From: Bdellovibrionaceae bacterium UBA3535
GTDB lineage: Bacteria; Bdellovibrionota; Bdellovibrionia; Bdellovibrionales; UBA840
Length of the DNA stretch: 64,000 bases
Direction of reading: 5' to 3'
NCBI GenBank assembly: GCA_002376845.1
Contig: DFOS01000024.1
Location: 248,001 to 312,000 of the forward strand
Position 1 is the stretch's first letter. Every line of letters starts with the position of its first letter. Of this stretch, positions 8,110 to 17,960 are shown one piece after another. Both the position numbers and the translations under genes were made by a program. The notes beneath the pieces are model-generated. The model did no database searches and was not told the origin of the DNA. It was given only the letters and a program-made list of their open reading frames with translations.

Positions 8110-10873
8110 AGAACAAATACTCTGGTTACTTAAAGATGCAAACGGGAAAATATTCGGTCCCTATGAATATGAAAAACTATTTCAGTTTATAGAAAATGGT
8201 ATTCTAGGTGGTGAAGAGCAAATTGCCGTATACCCAGATGGTGACTGGCAAGCCATTTCTCGAGACATGCAGCTCAATGAGAAATTACTAGAGCAGTTAG
8301 AAAAGCAACTAGAAAAACCTAGTGATGCAGAAAAAGAAGAAATTCTACAAAAAAGTGAAGTCTTCCAAGAACCGAGTGAAGAGGGTATAGCCGATGAATC
8401 TGCACGCGATGTCGGCACCTACATTCAGGCAGATGAGGATTGGGCAGAAGAGCCAGAAGAGGAGAAGGCCAACACCTCATCTGTATCCGTTTCAACAAGA
8501 ACCATAGAAGTGAAGCAAAGAGGTTTAGATAAAAAAAGGTTCGGCCGTTTTTTAATCGTTATTTCCCTTTTAGCAATCGTATTCTTGCATCTTAGTGAAA
8601 AAGGCAGCTCTGAAAAGACTTCTTTAATCATTGAGCCAAGAAAAACAAAAGAAATTTTGGAGAGCGCACAAGAGCAGCGTTCAAAGCTGATTCAAGCGAT
8701 TAATTTTTACAAATTTGGAGAAAAGGAAAACTATATATCTGCTCGAGATATTTTGGTAAATGCCGTAGAAAAGAACGCAAAAAATACAGATGCCCTGGCC
8801 TTACTTTGTCTTGTGTACAAAGAATTGTGGAGCTTTTCTGATAAAACATCTGCAGATAAATTGGTAATAAGTTCTTTAGTTCAAAGATCTACGCAAGTAG
8901 AAACTTTTTCTGCCCCAGCTATAACGTGTAAAAGTGTGCAGTCTTATTTACTTGGAGACTTTGCTGCAAGCAAACGTTTTACCCAAAGAGTATTAGAAGA
9001 TGATGTAAATGCTGTTACCTTTTATTTTCTGTTGGCCGAAGTACATAGAAGCTTAGAGGAGAGGTCCAAAGCAATACAAAATTACCAGCAAGCATATCGC
9101 TTTTGGCCAGAATGGTTATTACCAAGAATTCGAGAAGGACAGATGCGATTACAAATGGGCCAAGTAAGCGAGGCAAGAAAAATTTGGTTACAAGTCTTGC
9201 AATCTAGTCGAGATAATGAATCCGCAGCAATTTTATTAGCACATACGGACTTGTTTCAATACCAAGACATGTCTTCAGCAAAACATTTTATTAGCGCATT
9301 TCGTAAGACTAGCTCTCAAGCTGAGCCATCTATAAAGGCCCGGGGCTTTGAAGTCTTAGCCTCTTTAGCAGAGCAAACAAGTGATGATTCCGCTGTAGAT
9401 TATGCAAAACAAGCCTTACAGTTAGATAGTAGGTCGCGATATGCAAGGGCAATATTAGAGAATTTGGGTGATGGCGAAGTAATTAGTGTGAAATCTACTG
9501 CTGAGGCCTATATTGCTAGCGGTGATTTGCTTGCAAGCCAGGGTCGCTATGCTGATGCACAAGCGGAGTATAAAACGGCATTTGACCTAGACAATAGCAA
9601 TTCTATGGCAGCCTTTAAAGCAGCTAGGGCGCTTTGGAATTTGGATCAACAAACAGAGGCCATAGCCTGGGTAAAAAAAGCCATCAATGTAGATCCGAAA
9701 AACTTTGATGCTGCTATATTATTGGCGGAATTTTATGGTAAGCGATTTAACTTTCGTGAAGCATCTAAACAATTATTGAGAGCGCAAAAAATCAGTCCAA
9801 AAGATTACCGGGTATATTCTACGTACGCAGATCTAGAATTTTTACGGCGCAACTATCCGTCGGCCATAAAGAATGCAGAATCCGCATTAAAATTATATGA
9901 TGCTGATGTAGATTCCCTTTATGTTTTAGTAAATGCCCATTTGCAACTAGGAAATATTCGAGAGGCGCACTACGCAAGTTCCAAAGCAGTGGAACTAGAG
10001 GCAAACAATGCAGAGTCACAAACAAAATATGCTCTAACCCTATCAAAATTTCAAAGCCCCACGGCTGGCATCAATTATATAAAAAATCTAGTTCATACTT
10101 ATCCCTCTAATTTGGAATACCGTATGGGGTTGGCCAAGGTCTATTATGAGAACGATAAATTTTCAGAAGCACTAGCTGTACTACAGCAAATTGAAAAATT
10201 GGTTAAAGATAAAAAGCCTTTGTATTTACTTATGTCACAGATATATGAAGGTATGAATGATTATGAAAACTCACTAAAGTCACTTTTATCCACTGCTCAG
10301 CAAAGTCCTTCCGATCCTAAAATTTATTTTAAAATTGGTGTTTTGCAATATAGAGCTAAAAAGTATCAAAATGCTTTGGAGCAGTTTCTAATGACCAAGC
10401 AATTAAATGAAAATTACCCAACATTATATACCCGCATCGGAGAGAGCTACTTAAAGCTGGGGCAATATGATAAGGCTATGCAAGCGGCACAAAAAGAAAT
10501 TCGTAGAAACCCTAAATTGGCAGATGGCTACTTGCTTGCAGGGGAAATTTATTTATCTAATGGTCACTATTCAAAAGCTGCAGGGCAATTTCAGAGAGTG
10601 ATACAAATTAATCCAAACTCTGCCTACCTTTACATAAAAATTGCTAGAGCACATCGTCTTGCCGGAAATTACGACTTGGCCAAGTCCATGTTGGCTGTTG
10701 CAGGAGAGAAAGAATCGGGCAATGCCGAAATCTATAAAGAAACAGGGGCCTTGCTACAAGATACGGGTAACACGCTGGAGGCGATTAGTTCCTATAAAAA
10801 ATATTTAAAATTGAGTCCAAATGCAGGCGACAGAGAAGAAATAAAGAGTATAATAAGATCGTTAGGGGGCTAA
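8102..10873 (+). CDS. Membrane protein with N-terminal GYF-like domain and periplasmic TPR array
   Basis: The 923-residue product starts with a GYF_2-like domain (about 1-55: WLLKDANGKIFGPYEYEKL and later DGDWQAISRD). An acidic linker follows to about residue 140, then one membrane helix (about 149-163). The rest, about 190-920, is a long array of tetratricopeptide repeats, for example around GRYADAQAEYKTAFDLD. The predicted topology is GYF inside and TPR in the periplasm, so it may link a cytoplasmic partner to envelope proteins. Its substrate is unknown. It overlaps the HIT gene upstream and abuts a small membrane-protein gene downstream, so the three form one operon. Confidence 0.8.
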   Translation: MVEEQILWLLKDANGKIFGPYEYEKLFQFIENGILGGEEQIAVYPDGDWQAISRDMQLNEKLLEQLEKQLEKPSDAEKEEILQKSEVFQEPSEEGIADESARDVGTYIQADEDWAEEPEEEKANTSSVSVSTRTIEVKQRGLDKKRFGRFLIVISLLAIVFLHLSEKGSSEKTSLIIEPRKTKEILESAQEQRSKLIQAINFYKFGEKENYISARDILVNAVEKNAKNTDALALLCLVYKELWSFSDKTSADKLVISSLVQRSTQVETFSAPAITCKSVQSYLLGDFAASKRFTQRVLEDDVNAVTFYFLLAEVHRSLEERSKAIQNYQQAYRFWPEWLLPRIREGQMRLQMGQVSEARKIWLQVLQSSRDNESAAILLAHTDLFQYQDMSSAKHFISAFRKTSSQAEPSIKARGFEVLASLAEQTSDDSAVDYAKQALQLDSRSRYARAILENLGDGEVISVKSTAEAYIASGDLLASQGRYADAQAEYKTAFDLDNSNSMAAFKAARALWNLDQQTEAIAWVKKAINVDPKNFDAAILLAEFYGKRFNFREASKQLLRAQKISPKDYRVYSTYADLEFLRRNYPSAIKNAESALKLYDADVDSLYVLVNAHLQLGNIREAHYASSKAVELEANNAESQTKYALTLSKFQSPTAGINYIKNLVHTYPSNLEYRMGLAKVYYENDKFSEALAVLQQIEKLVKDKKPLYLLMSQIYEGMNDYENSLKSLLSTAQQSPSDPKIYFKIGVLQYRAKKYQNALEQFLMTKQLNENYPTLYTRIGESYLKLGQYDKAMQAAQKEIRRNPKLADGYLLAGEIYLSNGHYSKAAGQFQRVIQINPNSAYLYIKIARAHRLAGNYDLAKSMLAVAGEKESGNAEIYKETGALLQDTGNTLEAISSYKKYLKLSPNAGDREEIKSIIRSLGG

Positions 10874-11167
10874 ATGGGAATCTTAGCAGATACACAACAA
10901 GGCATTAGAAAGGGCACATCCAGTTTTAGCCTTTTGTTGTTGCGCTTAGTATCAGCAACTGTGGTTGGCTACACGATTGCTTTAATTGGTAAGGGGCTTA
11001 TGTTCTACGAATCGCTTGCTTTTTGGTTCGTGTTTTTTGTTTGCGTAGGTCTTTTTATGCGAGCCACAAAAAAGTGGGCCTTTGTTGGTGTAATTGTTTT
11101 AGACCTAGTTCTTTTTCTTATAGGCCTACTACTTAGAATGTATGTACTGGTTGCTCCAGGGGCTTAA
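10874..11167 (+). CDS. Small membrane protein, unknown function
   Basis: This 97-residue protein has three predicted membrane helices (about 18-38, 48-61 and 67-87) and no domain that I recognise. Its ATG follows the stop of the TPR gene with no gap, so it is surely cotranslated with it and may be its membrane partner. The downstream serS starts 29 bp later. Confidence 0.7.
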   Translation: MGILADTQQGIRKGTSSFSLLLLRLVSATVVGYTIALIGKGLMFYESLAFWFVFFVCVGLFMRATKKWAFVGVIVLDLVLFLIGLLLRMYVLVAPGA

Positions 11168-11196
11168 TTCGTTTATACCGAGCTTAGGGAGTTGCA

Positions 11197-12474
11197 ATGC
11201 TTGACATAAAATTGGTCGAAAAAGAGCCAGAGCGTTTTAAGAAATATTTAGAATTACGTAATGACAATCCCCATGCGATAGATCGCTTATTGGATCTAAA
11301 TCAAACTCGCAAAGATGCACAAGCCATTGCAGAAGAAAAAAAATCCATTCTTAATTCTGTATCAAAAGAAATCCCCAAATTAAAAAAAGCAGGGGAAAAC
11401 GTAGACGATAAAATCAAGGAAATGCGGGATCTAGGCCAGGAGATTAAAGACTTACAAGAACAAGCTCAGCAAGCCATTGACGCTTTTGAAAACGCATTGC
11501 TAATGATTCCCAATATTTTGCATGATTCTGTGCCTCCAGGAAAATCGGAGGAAGAAAATCAAATAGTTCGCAGTGTAGGAGAAAAAACACAATTGGCCTT
11601 TGAGGCCAAAAGCCATGATGATTTAGGAGTTGAGCTAGGCCTGCTTGATTTTGAAAGGGCTGCCAAAATTACTGGGGCCCGCTTTTGTGTACTTCGCAAG
11701 TGGGCGGCTAGAATGGAGCGTGCTCTAATCAATTTCATGTTAGATTTGCATACAGAAAAGCATGGCTACGAAGAAATGATCCCGCCATTTATGGTAAACG
11801 GTAATAGCATGCAGGGAACTGGCCAGTTTCCTAAGTTTAGAGAAGATGTATTTCATTTAGAGTCTTATCCGTATCATTTAATCCCCACCGCCGAAGTTCC
11901 GGTTACGAATTACTATGCCGGCGAGATTCTAGATGTGGATATGTTGCCACAAAAATTTAGCGCCTACACCCCATGCTTTCGTTCAGAGGCCGGCTCTCAT
12001 GGAAAAGATACCAAGGGGCTAATTCGACAGCATCAGTTTAATAAGGTAGAGCTAGTGCAATTTGTGCATCCAGATAAATCCTATGAGGCCCATGAGGCAC
12101 TCACTTCCCATGCAGAAGAGGTTTTAAAACAATTGGAATTATCGTATCAGGTGGTTAGTCTATGTTCTGGTGACATCTCCTTTGGTGCGGCCAAATGTTA
12201 TGACATCAATGTATGGCTTCCAGGCCAGCAGGCCTATAGAGAAATATCCTCTTGTTCTAATTTTGAAGACTTTCAAGCTAGAAGAGCCAACATACGATTT
12301 CGTGAAAAGGGCGGCAAGCCGCAGTTTGTTCACACACTTAATGGATCTGGTTTGGCCGTTGGTAGAACATTGATTGCTATATTTGAAAATTATCAACAAG
12401 AAGATGGCAGCATACTAATCCCCAAAGCATTGCAAGTCCATATGAAAGGCGTAAAGGTAATTCCTAAAGACTAA
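11197..12474 (+). CDS. serS: Seryl-tRNA synthetase
   Basis: The 425-residue product is a class II seryl-tRNA synthetase. It begins MLDIKLVEKEPE and has the long antiparallel coiled-coil arm (about 25-100) that holds the long variable arm of tRNA-Ser. Motif 2 is FRSEAGSHGKDTKGLIRQHQ and motif 3 LAVGRTLIAIFENYQ. Two of its substrates, tRNA-Ser(UGA) and tRNA-Ser(GCU), lie in this window. Confidence 0.97.
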   Translation: MLDIKLVEKEPERFKKYLELRNDNPHAIDRLLDLNQTRKDAQAIAEEKKSILNSVSKEIPKLKKAGENVDDKIKEMRDLGQEIKDLQEQAQQAIDAFENALLMIPNILHDSVPPGKSEEENQIVRSVGEKTQLAFEAKSHDDLGVELGLLDFERAAKITGARFCVLRKWAARMERALINFMLDLHTEKHGYEEMIPPFMVNGNSMQGTGQFPKFREDVFHLESYPYHLIPTAEVPVTNYYAGEILDVDMLPQKFSAYTPCFRSEAGSHGKDTKGLIRQHQFNKVELVQFVHPDKSYEAHEALTSHAEEVLKQLELSYQVVSLCSGDISFGAAKCYDINVWLPGQQAYREISSCSNFEDFQARRANIRFREKGGKPQFVHTLNGSGLAVGRTLIAIFENYQQEDGSILIPKALQVHMKGVKVIPKD

Positions 12475-12556
12475 GGTCTAGTTACAAAATTCTCCATATA
12501 TAGACTCAATCTTATTCTGCAAGAGCCGATAAATTTTTTAGATTCGGGAGGCAGAT

Positions 12557-13657
12557 TTGAAGCGTTGGGTAAAAAAATTCATTGATCAGTTTGAAACGGA
12601 AGGCTCTAACAGACAAGAATATACAACAGAACAAAAAGAGATCAATGAGGAGCAGGCCACGGTCCTTTTTGTTATGGACACGCTTTCTAAGTACCTACTA
12701 GATTTTGAATCCTATCCTACACGCAAGGCTAGAGGCCAAATTGATGAGATGGCACAAGAGATCATCAAGCAAAACCCGCAGACTCTGGAAAAGGCATTCT
12801 TTCGTTTTCGCCAGTTCTACTCAAGTTACCGTGTTAATGAGTATACTTATATACAAAAGACCTTTGATGATTTTCGCAATATCATTTGGGATTTTGTGGA
12901 GCAATTGCATGGTGATTACGAGGCGGATGCTTGTGAGGCAGAACTAAAGCAGCATTTTAATGATTTAAAAGAGGCTGTGGAGGCTAATTCCATAGATGAT
13001 TTAAAATCCACCTCGCGGCAGTTTATTGATACCTATATTGAATATCAGTTTAATAAGGATAAACGAAAATCAGAAAATATTCGTGTGTTTCAAAAGAATT
13101 TAAAAACTATTAAAAAGCAATTAAATGAAGCGCAACTTAGCATGCGACTAGATCATTTAACAAAGGCCTATAATCGCAAGAGTTTTGATGAACATATACA
13201 AAAGCATATGCAGTTATCGCAAGTGAGTGGCGATCCTGCCTGCCTGGTTATGTTAGATATAGATCACTTTAAAAAGGTAAATGATAATTATGGGCACCAA
13301 ACGGGCGATGCGATCTTGATTGAGTGTGTGAAGCTCTTAAAAGAGAGTTTTGGCCGGGACCAGGATTTTGTGGCTAGAGTAGGCGGCGAAGAATTTGCTG
13401 TGGTCATGTCAGACACAAATGTTAGTGCTGCCATTGATATTGTTGAGGCAGCGATGGATAAAATTCGAGAAACTGTATATGTAGAAGATAATCATAAAAT
13501 TCAATTCACAATTTCTGTAGGCATTGCTCAACTAAAGAAAAATGAAAATGTTGATGAATGGTTAAAGCGAGCAGACGAAGCGCTTTATCATTCAAAAAAT
13601 ACCGGGCGGGATCGCTATACGGTATCAGGTGCCGAGAAGATTGGAAAAGTTAGCTAG
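12557..13657 (+). CDS. Diguanylate cyclase (GGDEF protein)
   Basis: This 366-residue protein has an alpha-helical N-terminal half (about 1-185) with no known sensor fold and a C-terminal GGDEF domain. The active-site motif is GGEEF (276-280), expected to be active in making cyclic di-GMP. An RDQD (267-270) lies five residues upstream, the normal position of the inhibitory RxxD site, so product inhibition is likely. The start is TTG at 12557, supported by GGGAGGC upstream and by the lack of an earlier in-frame start. No signal peptide or membrane helix is seen, so it is cytoplasmic. It converges on the GH79 gene with a 4-bp overlap. Confidence 0.92.
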   Translation: MKRWVKKFIDQFETEGSNRQEYTTEQKEINEEQATVLFVMDTLSKYLLDFESYPTRKARGQIDEMAQEIIKQNPQTLEKAFFRFRQFYSSYRVNEYTYIQKTFDDFRNIIWDFVEQLHGDYEADACEAELKQHFNDLKEAVEANSIDDLKSTSRQFIDTYIEYQFNKDKRKSENIRVFQKNLKTIKKQLNEAQLSMRLDHLTKAYNRKSFDEHIQKHMQLSQVSGDPACLVMLDIDHFKKVNDNYGHQTGDAILIECVKLLKESFGRDQDFVARVGGEEFAVVMSDTNVSAAIDIVEAAMDKIRETVYVEDNHKIQFTISVGIAQLKKNENVDEWLKRADEALYHSKNTGRDRYTVSGAEKIGKVS

Positions 13658-15096
13658 GCGCATAGCTGGCTTTGCTTCTTATTTCTAATAAAATAGATAC
13701 TTTTATTATTTGTAGATAATATTTTCTTATTATATGGAGAAAATTTTAAATCTTTATAATAATTATTTGAATCAATGATTAAGACTTCTGACGCTTCTTT
13801 TAATGTTATGTTTACATCTCTATCTTTGTCGCCAACGAAAAGGTAAATCACATGTGGGGCTCCCTTTTGGCAGAAAGCATACAGACCTTCTGTTTCCATC
13901 CCTGTCTTTAGTACTTTGTTTGATATTAAATTCTTCCAGGTTAAGGCGATATAATAATCTGGATTTTTTTGCATAGTATTGTCATTTAATAATCCATAGT
14001 CCGAACCAGATAGCGTTTGCCGTATAAGTACTTTGTTTTGATTGAATGCTGCATAAGCAAGATGATTGGCAAACCAAAGTGCAGAGTAAAAATGATCACT
14101 AACACCCGGTTCACCTCCACATTGTGCCGGTCCCGTTTCCGTTAACCAAATTTCTTGGATATTATTATTTTTTGCAATTTTATGTACTTTGTTTTGCGCT
14201 TTATCAATCTTCATCCACACATTTCTTGAGGCCATATTTTTTTGGTTCGCAGCAACAAGTTGTACGGGACATCGCTGAGATTGGCTAGGATAATAATGCC
14301 AAGAAAGCACTTCTAAATCGGCCTGAAGTTTCTCAGCGATTTTTTCTGTGCTTGCAGTAAAAAAAGCAAATGGTTCATTAATGTATGGCCACCAGGCATT
14401 TGCTGGTCCCATTACTTTTGCTTTAGGGTAATAGCTTTTGATTCGTTGTTTTAATTCTAAATACTCTTTGACATATTGCTTGGCAAAAATTTGTCCTGAC
14501 CAACCATAATTCAAAAAGAAAGCATTAATCTCATTACCAATTTCAAAGTAGTCAATTTGATAGCCTTTTTCTGAGCTGGATTTAAGAAAGTCTTCAATAG
14601 GCTTTATATTAAGTTTTTTTTCTTTATCTCGATATCCTGGGCCAACATTTAGGACCATAAGTATTTTCATGTCCATTTTCTTTTTATATGCAAAAATATC
14701 GTCCCAAATTTTTTTGCTCAGCCGCGTTTGAAATCCTTTTGGGAGGGGTTCATCTTTGTATTGGTCGTTAATATCATAAAATAGTGAATCAGATTCACTG
14801 CCTCCTAGACGCAAAATAAATGGTTGTAAATTTTTTGATAGTTCAATGAATTTAGGGCGATCAAATACAAAGGGTATAGCTCGGATGCCGCCTCGCCCAG
14901 CAGCAAAATCCATACTGCCTTCCCACCACTTGCCTCCAGCTATTTGCGCCCAATCTAAAGCAAATGAAAGGTAATACTTTGAGGTTTCAAAATGAATTTC
15001 TTCACTATGTTTCAGCTCTAAATTGAGCGATCTTTCTGGTTTTGTACAAGAAAGAATTCCTAGCAAGCAAAGTAAAGAGCAGACTATTTTATGCAT
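13654..15096 (-). CDS. Heparanase-like glycoside hydrolase (GH79-type) lipoprotein
   Basis: The 480-residue product resembles heparanase along its full length. FILRLGGSESDSLFYD corresponds to the heparanase YLRFGGTxTD segment. YFEIGNE gives the acid/base Glu (E189), LSWHYYP follows, and IWLTETG gives the nucleophile (E320) with CGGEPGVSD just after. PDYYIALTWKNLISNKVL matches the family PDYWLSLLFKKLVG region. A C-terminal beta domain (about 405-475) is also typical. Residues 1-17 form a lipoprotein signal (LLGILSC, lipidation at C17). Family members cleave beta-glucuronic acid-containing chains; the substrate here is unknown. The gene looks more AT-rich than its neighbours, so transfer is possible. 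Confidence 0.85.
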   Translation of the reverse strand: MHKIVCSLLCLLGILSCTKPERSLNLELKHSEEIHFETSKYYLSFALDWAQIAGGKWWEGSMDFAAGRGGIRAIPFVFDRPKFIELSKNLQPFILRLGGSESDSLFYDINDQYKDEPLPKGFQTRLSKKIWDDIFAYKKKMDMKILMVLNVGPGYRDKEKKLNIKPIEDFLKSSSEKGYQIDYFEIGNEINAFFLNYGWSGQIFAKQYVKEYLELKQRIKSYYPKAKVMGPANAWWPYINEPFAFFTASTEKIAEKLQADLEVLSWHYYPSQSQRCPVQLVAANQKNMASRNVWMKIDKAQNKVHKIAKNNNIQEIWLTETGPAQCGGEPGVSDHFYSALWFANHLAYAAFNQNKVLIRQTLSGSDYGLLNDNTMQKNPDYYIALTWKNLISNKVLKTGMETEGLYAFCQKGAPHVIYLFVGDKDRDVNITLKEASEVLIIDSNNYYKDLKFSPYNKKILSTNNKSIYFIRNKKQSQLCA

Positions 15097-15264
15097 TGGA
15101 ATAAGGACTTAGCATATATTTGTTGTGGCGAGCAATACTTTGCTCGTGTCCATATCTTTTACAGAGCCCGTTTTTTTAGTCATCTGCAAAGGTTCTAGTC
15201 AAAATCAAAGGCATCTGACTTGGTATCGTCCTTGCAGCTTGTATAAATGTACTATACCCAAACA

Positions 15265-15284
15265 TTCAGTTGTCTCAAACTGAA
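15265..15284. promoter_or_regulatory. Inverted repeat upstream of subtilase gene
   Basis: TTCAGTT and AACTGAA form a perfect 7-bp inverted repeat around a 6-nt spacer, about 60 bp before the subtilase start, in the gap between two divergent genes. It may be an operator. No consensus is recognised. Confidence 0.3.
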
Positions 15285-15345
15285 ACACTTTAAAGGGGTA
15301 AAAGTGCGTATCTTCACGTAAATTTTTTTTTGCGCTGGAGGTACT

Positions 15346-16242
15346 ATGAGAGTCTTTTTTACCATTTTTTCCATAATATTAATATCTAACACTCTTTATG
15401 CTCGGGGCCCACTGGGCATAGCAAATATAGCCAAATCTGTTGAGGCTTTAAAAAGTGTAGATTTGTCCAAATCAAAGCCACTTGTGATAGCGGTAATTGA
15501 TACCGGAATCGACAAAGAGCATCCCGATTTAAAAACGCACTTGTGGAAAAACCCGGGAGAAATGGGGATAGATAAAAACGGCAACGATAAATCCTCCAAT
15601 GGCATAGATGATGACGAAAATGGCTATATAGATGATCTTCATGGATGGAATTTCATTGAGGGCAACCACAACTTAAGTGATCGTCATGGACATGGCTCAC
15701 ACGTAGCAGGAATTGTTTTAGGAAAATCAAAACCAGCATATTTACAAGGAACAAATTTACCGATTCAGATAATGGTTTTAAAGTACTTTGATCCGGAGAT
15801 GGATTTTTCAAAGGTAGTGGACTATACAACTGAGGCCATTCGTTATGCTGTTGCAAATGGTGCAGATATCATTAACTACTCCAGTGGAGGTGATGCCTAC
15901 TCCTTTTTAGAAAGAGCCGCCATTCAGCAAGCAAAAGATAAAGGTATTTACTTTATCACCGCGGCTGGCAATGAAGGGCGTAATATTGATAAGCGTTCTT
16001 ATTATCCTGCCTCCTATGATTTGGACAATATTATTAGTGTGAGTGCCGTAGATGAAAAGCAGCAAAAAGTAAAATCTAGTAATTACGGGTCAAGCGTAAC
16101 CACCGCTGCGCCAGGAAAAGATATTTACTCGACTACTATCAAAGGCAAGTATGCAAAGATGACCGGAACTTCGCAGGCCACCGCATTTGTTGCAAGAAAA
16201 GTGGCGGCCTTTAAGCTTTTAGTGAATCATCAAGATAAATGA
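15346..16242 (+). CDS. Secreted subtilisin-like serine protease (S8)
   Basis: The 298-residue product has a signal peptide (about 1-20) and a subtilase catalytic domain with all three active-site motifs: VIDTGID (D52), HGHGSHVAG (H116) and GTSQA (S276), plus the oxyanion Asn in AAGNEG (N209). No separate propeptide is visible between the signal peptide and the catalytic domain, which is short for the family. The ATG at 15346 has GGAGGT upstream. It is expected to be exported and to degrade protein outside the cytoplasm. Its 3' end overlaps the convergent POT gene by 13 bp. Confidence 0.95.
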   Translation: MRVFFTIFSIILISNTLYARGPLGIANIAKSVEALKSVDLSKSKPLVIAVIDTGIDKEHPDLKTHLWKNPGEMGIDKNGNDKSSNGIDDDENGYIDDLHGWNFIEGNHNLSDRHGHGSHVAGIVLGKSKPAYLQGTNLPIQIMVLKYFDPEMDFSKVVDYTTEAIRYAVANGADIINYSSGGDAYSFLERAAIQQAKDKGIYFITAAGNEGRNIDKRSYYPASYDLDNIISVSAVDEKQQKVKSSNYGSSVTTAAPGKDIYSTTIKGKYAKMTGTSQATAFVARKVAAFKLLVNHQDK

Positions 16243-17630
16243 GAAGGGGCTAGATCCCTTGGGTCGGCCACTTCTTGATCTTTTATTAAATCCTCTTCAC
16301 CTTCGCCATGTATATAAGTTTTCTCTTTATAATTTTTGGATACAAAAATATAAATCGTCGCTACAACCAACATGGTAATGGTAAAAAACCAATAATACTC
16401 AGGCCCAGTAAGCTTAGATGTACCATCGGGGTTTTGAATAAAAAAGTTAACCGCCGCTGTAAATGCATTTCCTAGCGAAACTGAACAAAGAAAGATGGCC
16501 ATGATAATGGATTTCATGGTGTGCGGTGCCTGTGTGTAGGAAAATTCTAAGGCAGTAATGGAAACCATGACTTCGCCAGCAGTAATTAGGGCAAATGCTG
16601 CTAGTTGCCAGCCAATAGAGGGAACCATTCCCTGCTCAATCAGACCTTCAGCAAAAGCGGTTGTAGCAAAGGCAGAGGCCGTAATAAAAAATCCGATACC
16701 AATTTTTCGCAGCGGATTGAGAGTAAAAACTCGGTTGATGGCCGGATATACGAAGTATGTAAAAAGCGGAATGTATAGTAAAATTAGCAGAGGGTTGATG
16801 GCTTGTACTTGTGAGGGTAGAATCTCGTAATTAAAAATAAAACGATCCATATTTTCTGCTTGCAAGACCCAAGCACTGCCTGTTTGGTCGTAAAGTGCCC
16901 AAAAAAAGGCGACAAAAATATAAATCACGGAAAGTTTTAATATTGCTTGCAGGCCTTCGCCGCTAAAGGCTTGTTTTACAAATTTTTTGCCCGCGGGAGG
17001 TATATGAATAAAAGATTTTCTTCCCATCCAAAACACCCAAGTGGCCAATATCATTAAGGCCCCAGGGATGCCAAAGGCTACACTAGGACCATAGACCTCC
17101 AGAAGCCAGGGGGTTGCTAACGTAGAGGCAAAAGCACCCAGATTGATGGAGAAATAAAACCAACCAAAAATGCGGCTCAGTAAATGTTTGTTCTTCGGAC
17201 CAAACTGATCGCCTACATGGGCCGAAACGCAGGGCTTGATACCGCCAGAGCCGATAGCAATTAGTGCTAAGCCAATTCCTAGGCCAAGGCGTGTTTCATC
17301 CATTGCGAGTGCAATATGTCCCATACAGTAGACAAGAGATAGGGTAATAATGGTTTTGTATTTCCCCCAAAAAATATCGGACAATAGAGCGCCAAATATA
17401 GGCGCAAAATAAACGGCAGAAGACCATGTGTGATACCAAGCCTTTGCCTCATCAGGGCTCATGGGGTCGACGTTCCCAGAAGAGTTCATCAAATACTTTG
17501 TCATGAAGATAACAAGGATGGTGCGCATCCCATAGTAAGAGAAGCGTTCTGCCGCCTCGTTACTAATAATATAGGGTATGCCGCCAGGCATACCCGACGT
17601 AGTTGTCGGTTGCTCTTTGTATTTTGCCAC
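16230..17630 (-). CDS. Proton-dependent oligopeptide transporter (POT/PTR2)
   Basis: This roughly 466-residue membrane protein belongs to the POT family (PF00854), which imports di- and tripeptides with protons. The signature NEAAERFSYYGMR near the N-terminus, the GGIKPCVSAHVGDQF segment and FYFSINLGA are diagnostic. About 12-14 helices are expected. The reading frame extends upstream to 17708, but that extra stretch is not family-like. GTG at 17630 is preceded by a G-rich ribosome binding site and puts the conserved motif near residue 24, so it is preferred with moderate certainty. It would recover peptides made by the secreted proteases encoded nearby. Confidence 0.93.
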   Translation of the reverse strand: MAKYKEQPTTTSGMPGGIPYIISNEAAERFSYYGMRTILVIFMTKYLMNSSGNVDPMSPDEAKAWYHTWSSAVYFAPIFGALLSDIFWGKYKTIITLSLVYCMGHIALAMDETRLGLGIGLALIAIGSGGIKPCVSAHVGDQFGPKNKHLLSRIFGWFYFSINLGAFASTLATPWLLEVYGPSVAFGIPGALMILATWVFWMGRKSFIHIPPAGKKFVKQAFSGEGLQAILKLSVIYIFVAFFWALYDQTGSAWVLQAENMDRFIFNYEILPSQVQAINPLLILLYIPLFTYFVYPAINRVFTLNPLRKIGIGFFITASAFATTAFAEGLIEQGMVPSIGWQLAAFALITAGEVMVSITALEFSYTQAPHTMKSIIMAIFLCSVSLGNAFTAAVNFFIQNPDGTSKLTGPEYYWFFTITMLVVATIYIFVSKNYKEKTYIHGEGEEDLIKDQEVADPRDLAPSHLS

Positions 17631-17877
17631 TAATCCCCCCCAGGATTTGATTTGCATTAGGGATACATAAAAGAAATTAGGCTGGCAACGGCAAGGTCGT
17701 TTTGGCACCGGAATTTTTGGTTTCTTGATATTTTGCTACAGGCTCAATAAGGGGGGACGGGGTGAGCTGGTAAATATTGGGCTTACAAGTGTTTAAAAAT
17801 TTTAGATTCATTAAGTTTTTTCAAAAAATCGCAATAATATCAATTCCGACAATAAACTTTGATATATATAACGCGAT

Positions 17878-17921
17878 CTAAGGGAAACTATAGCAACAAG
17901 GTACACAGTATATTTCCTTAG
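17878..17921. promoter_or_regulatory. Imperfect inverted repeat before secreted-protein gene
   Basis: CTAAGGGAAACTATA and TATATTTCCTTAG are near-complementary arms about 16 nt apart, upstream of the gene at 17961. This may be an operator or a leader hairpin. The rest of the 250-bp gap shows nothing I can name. Confidence 0.25.
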
Positions 17922-17960
17922 GCGAATGCCGAGATTGTTTTACAATAGGGAGAGTCTTAA

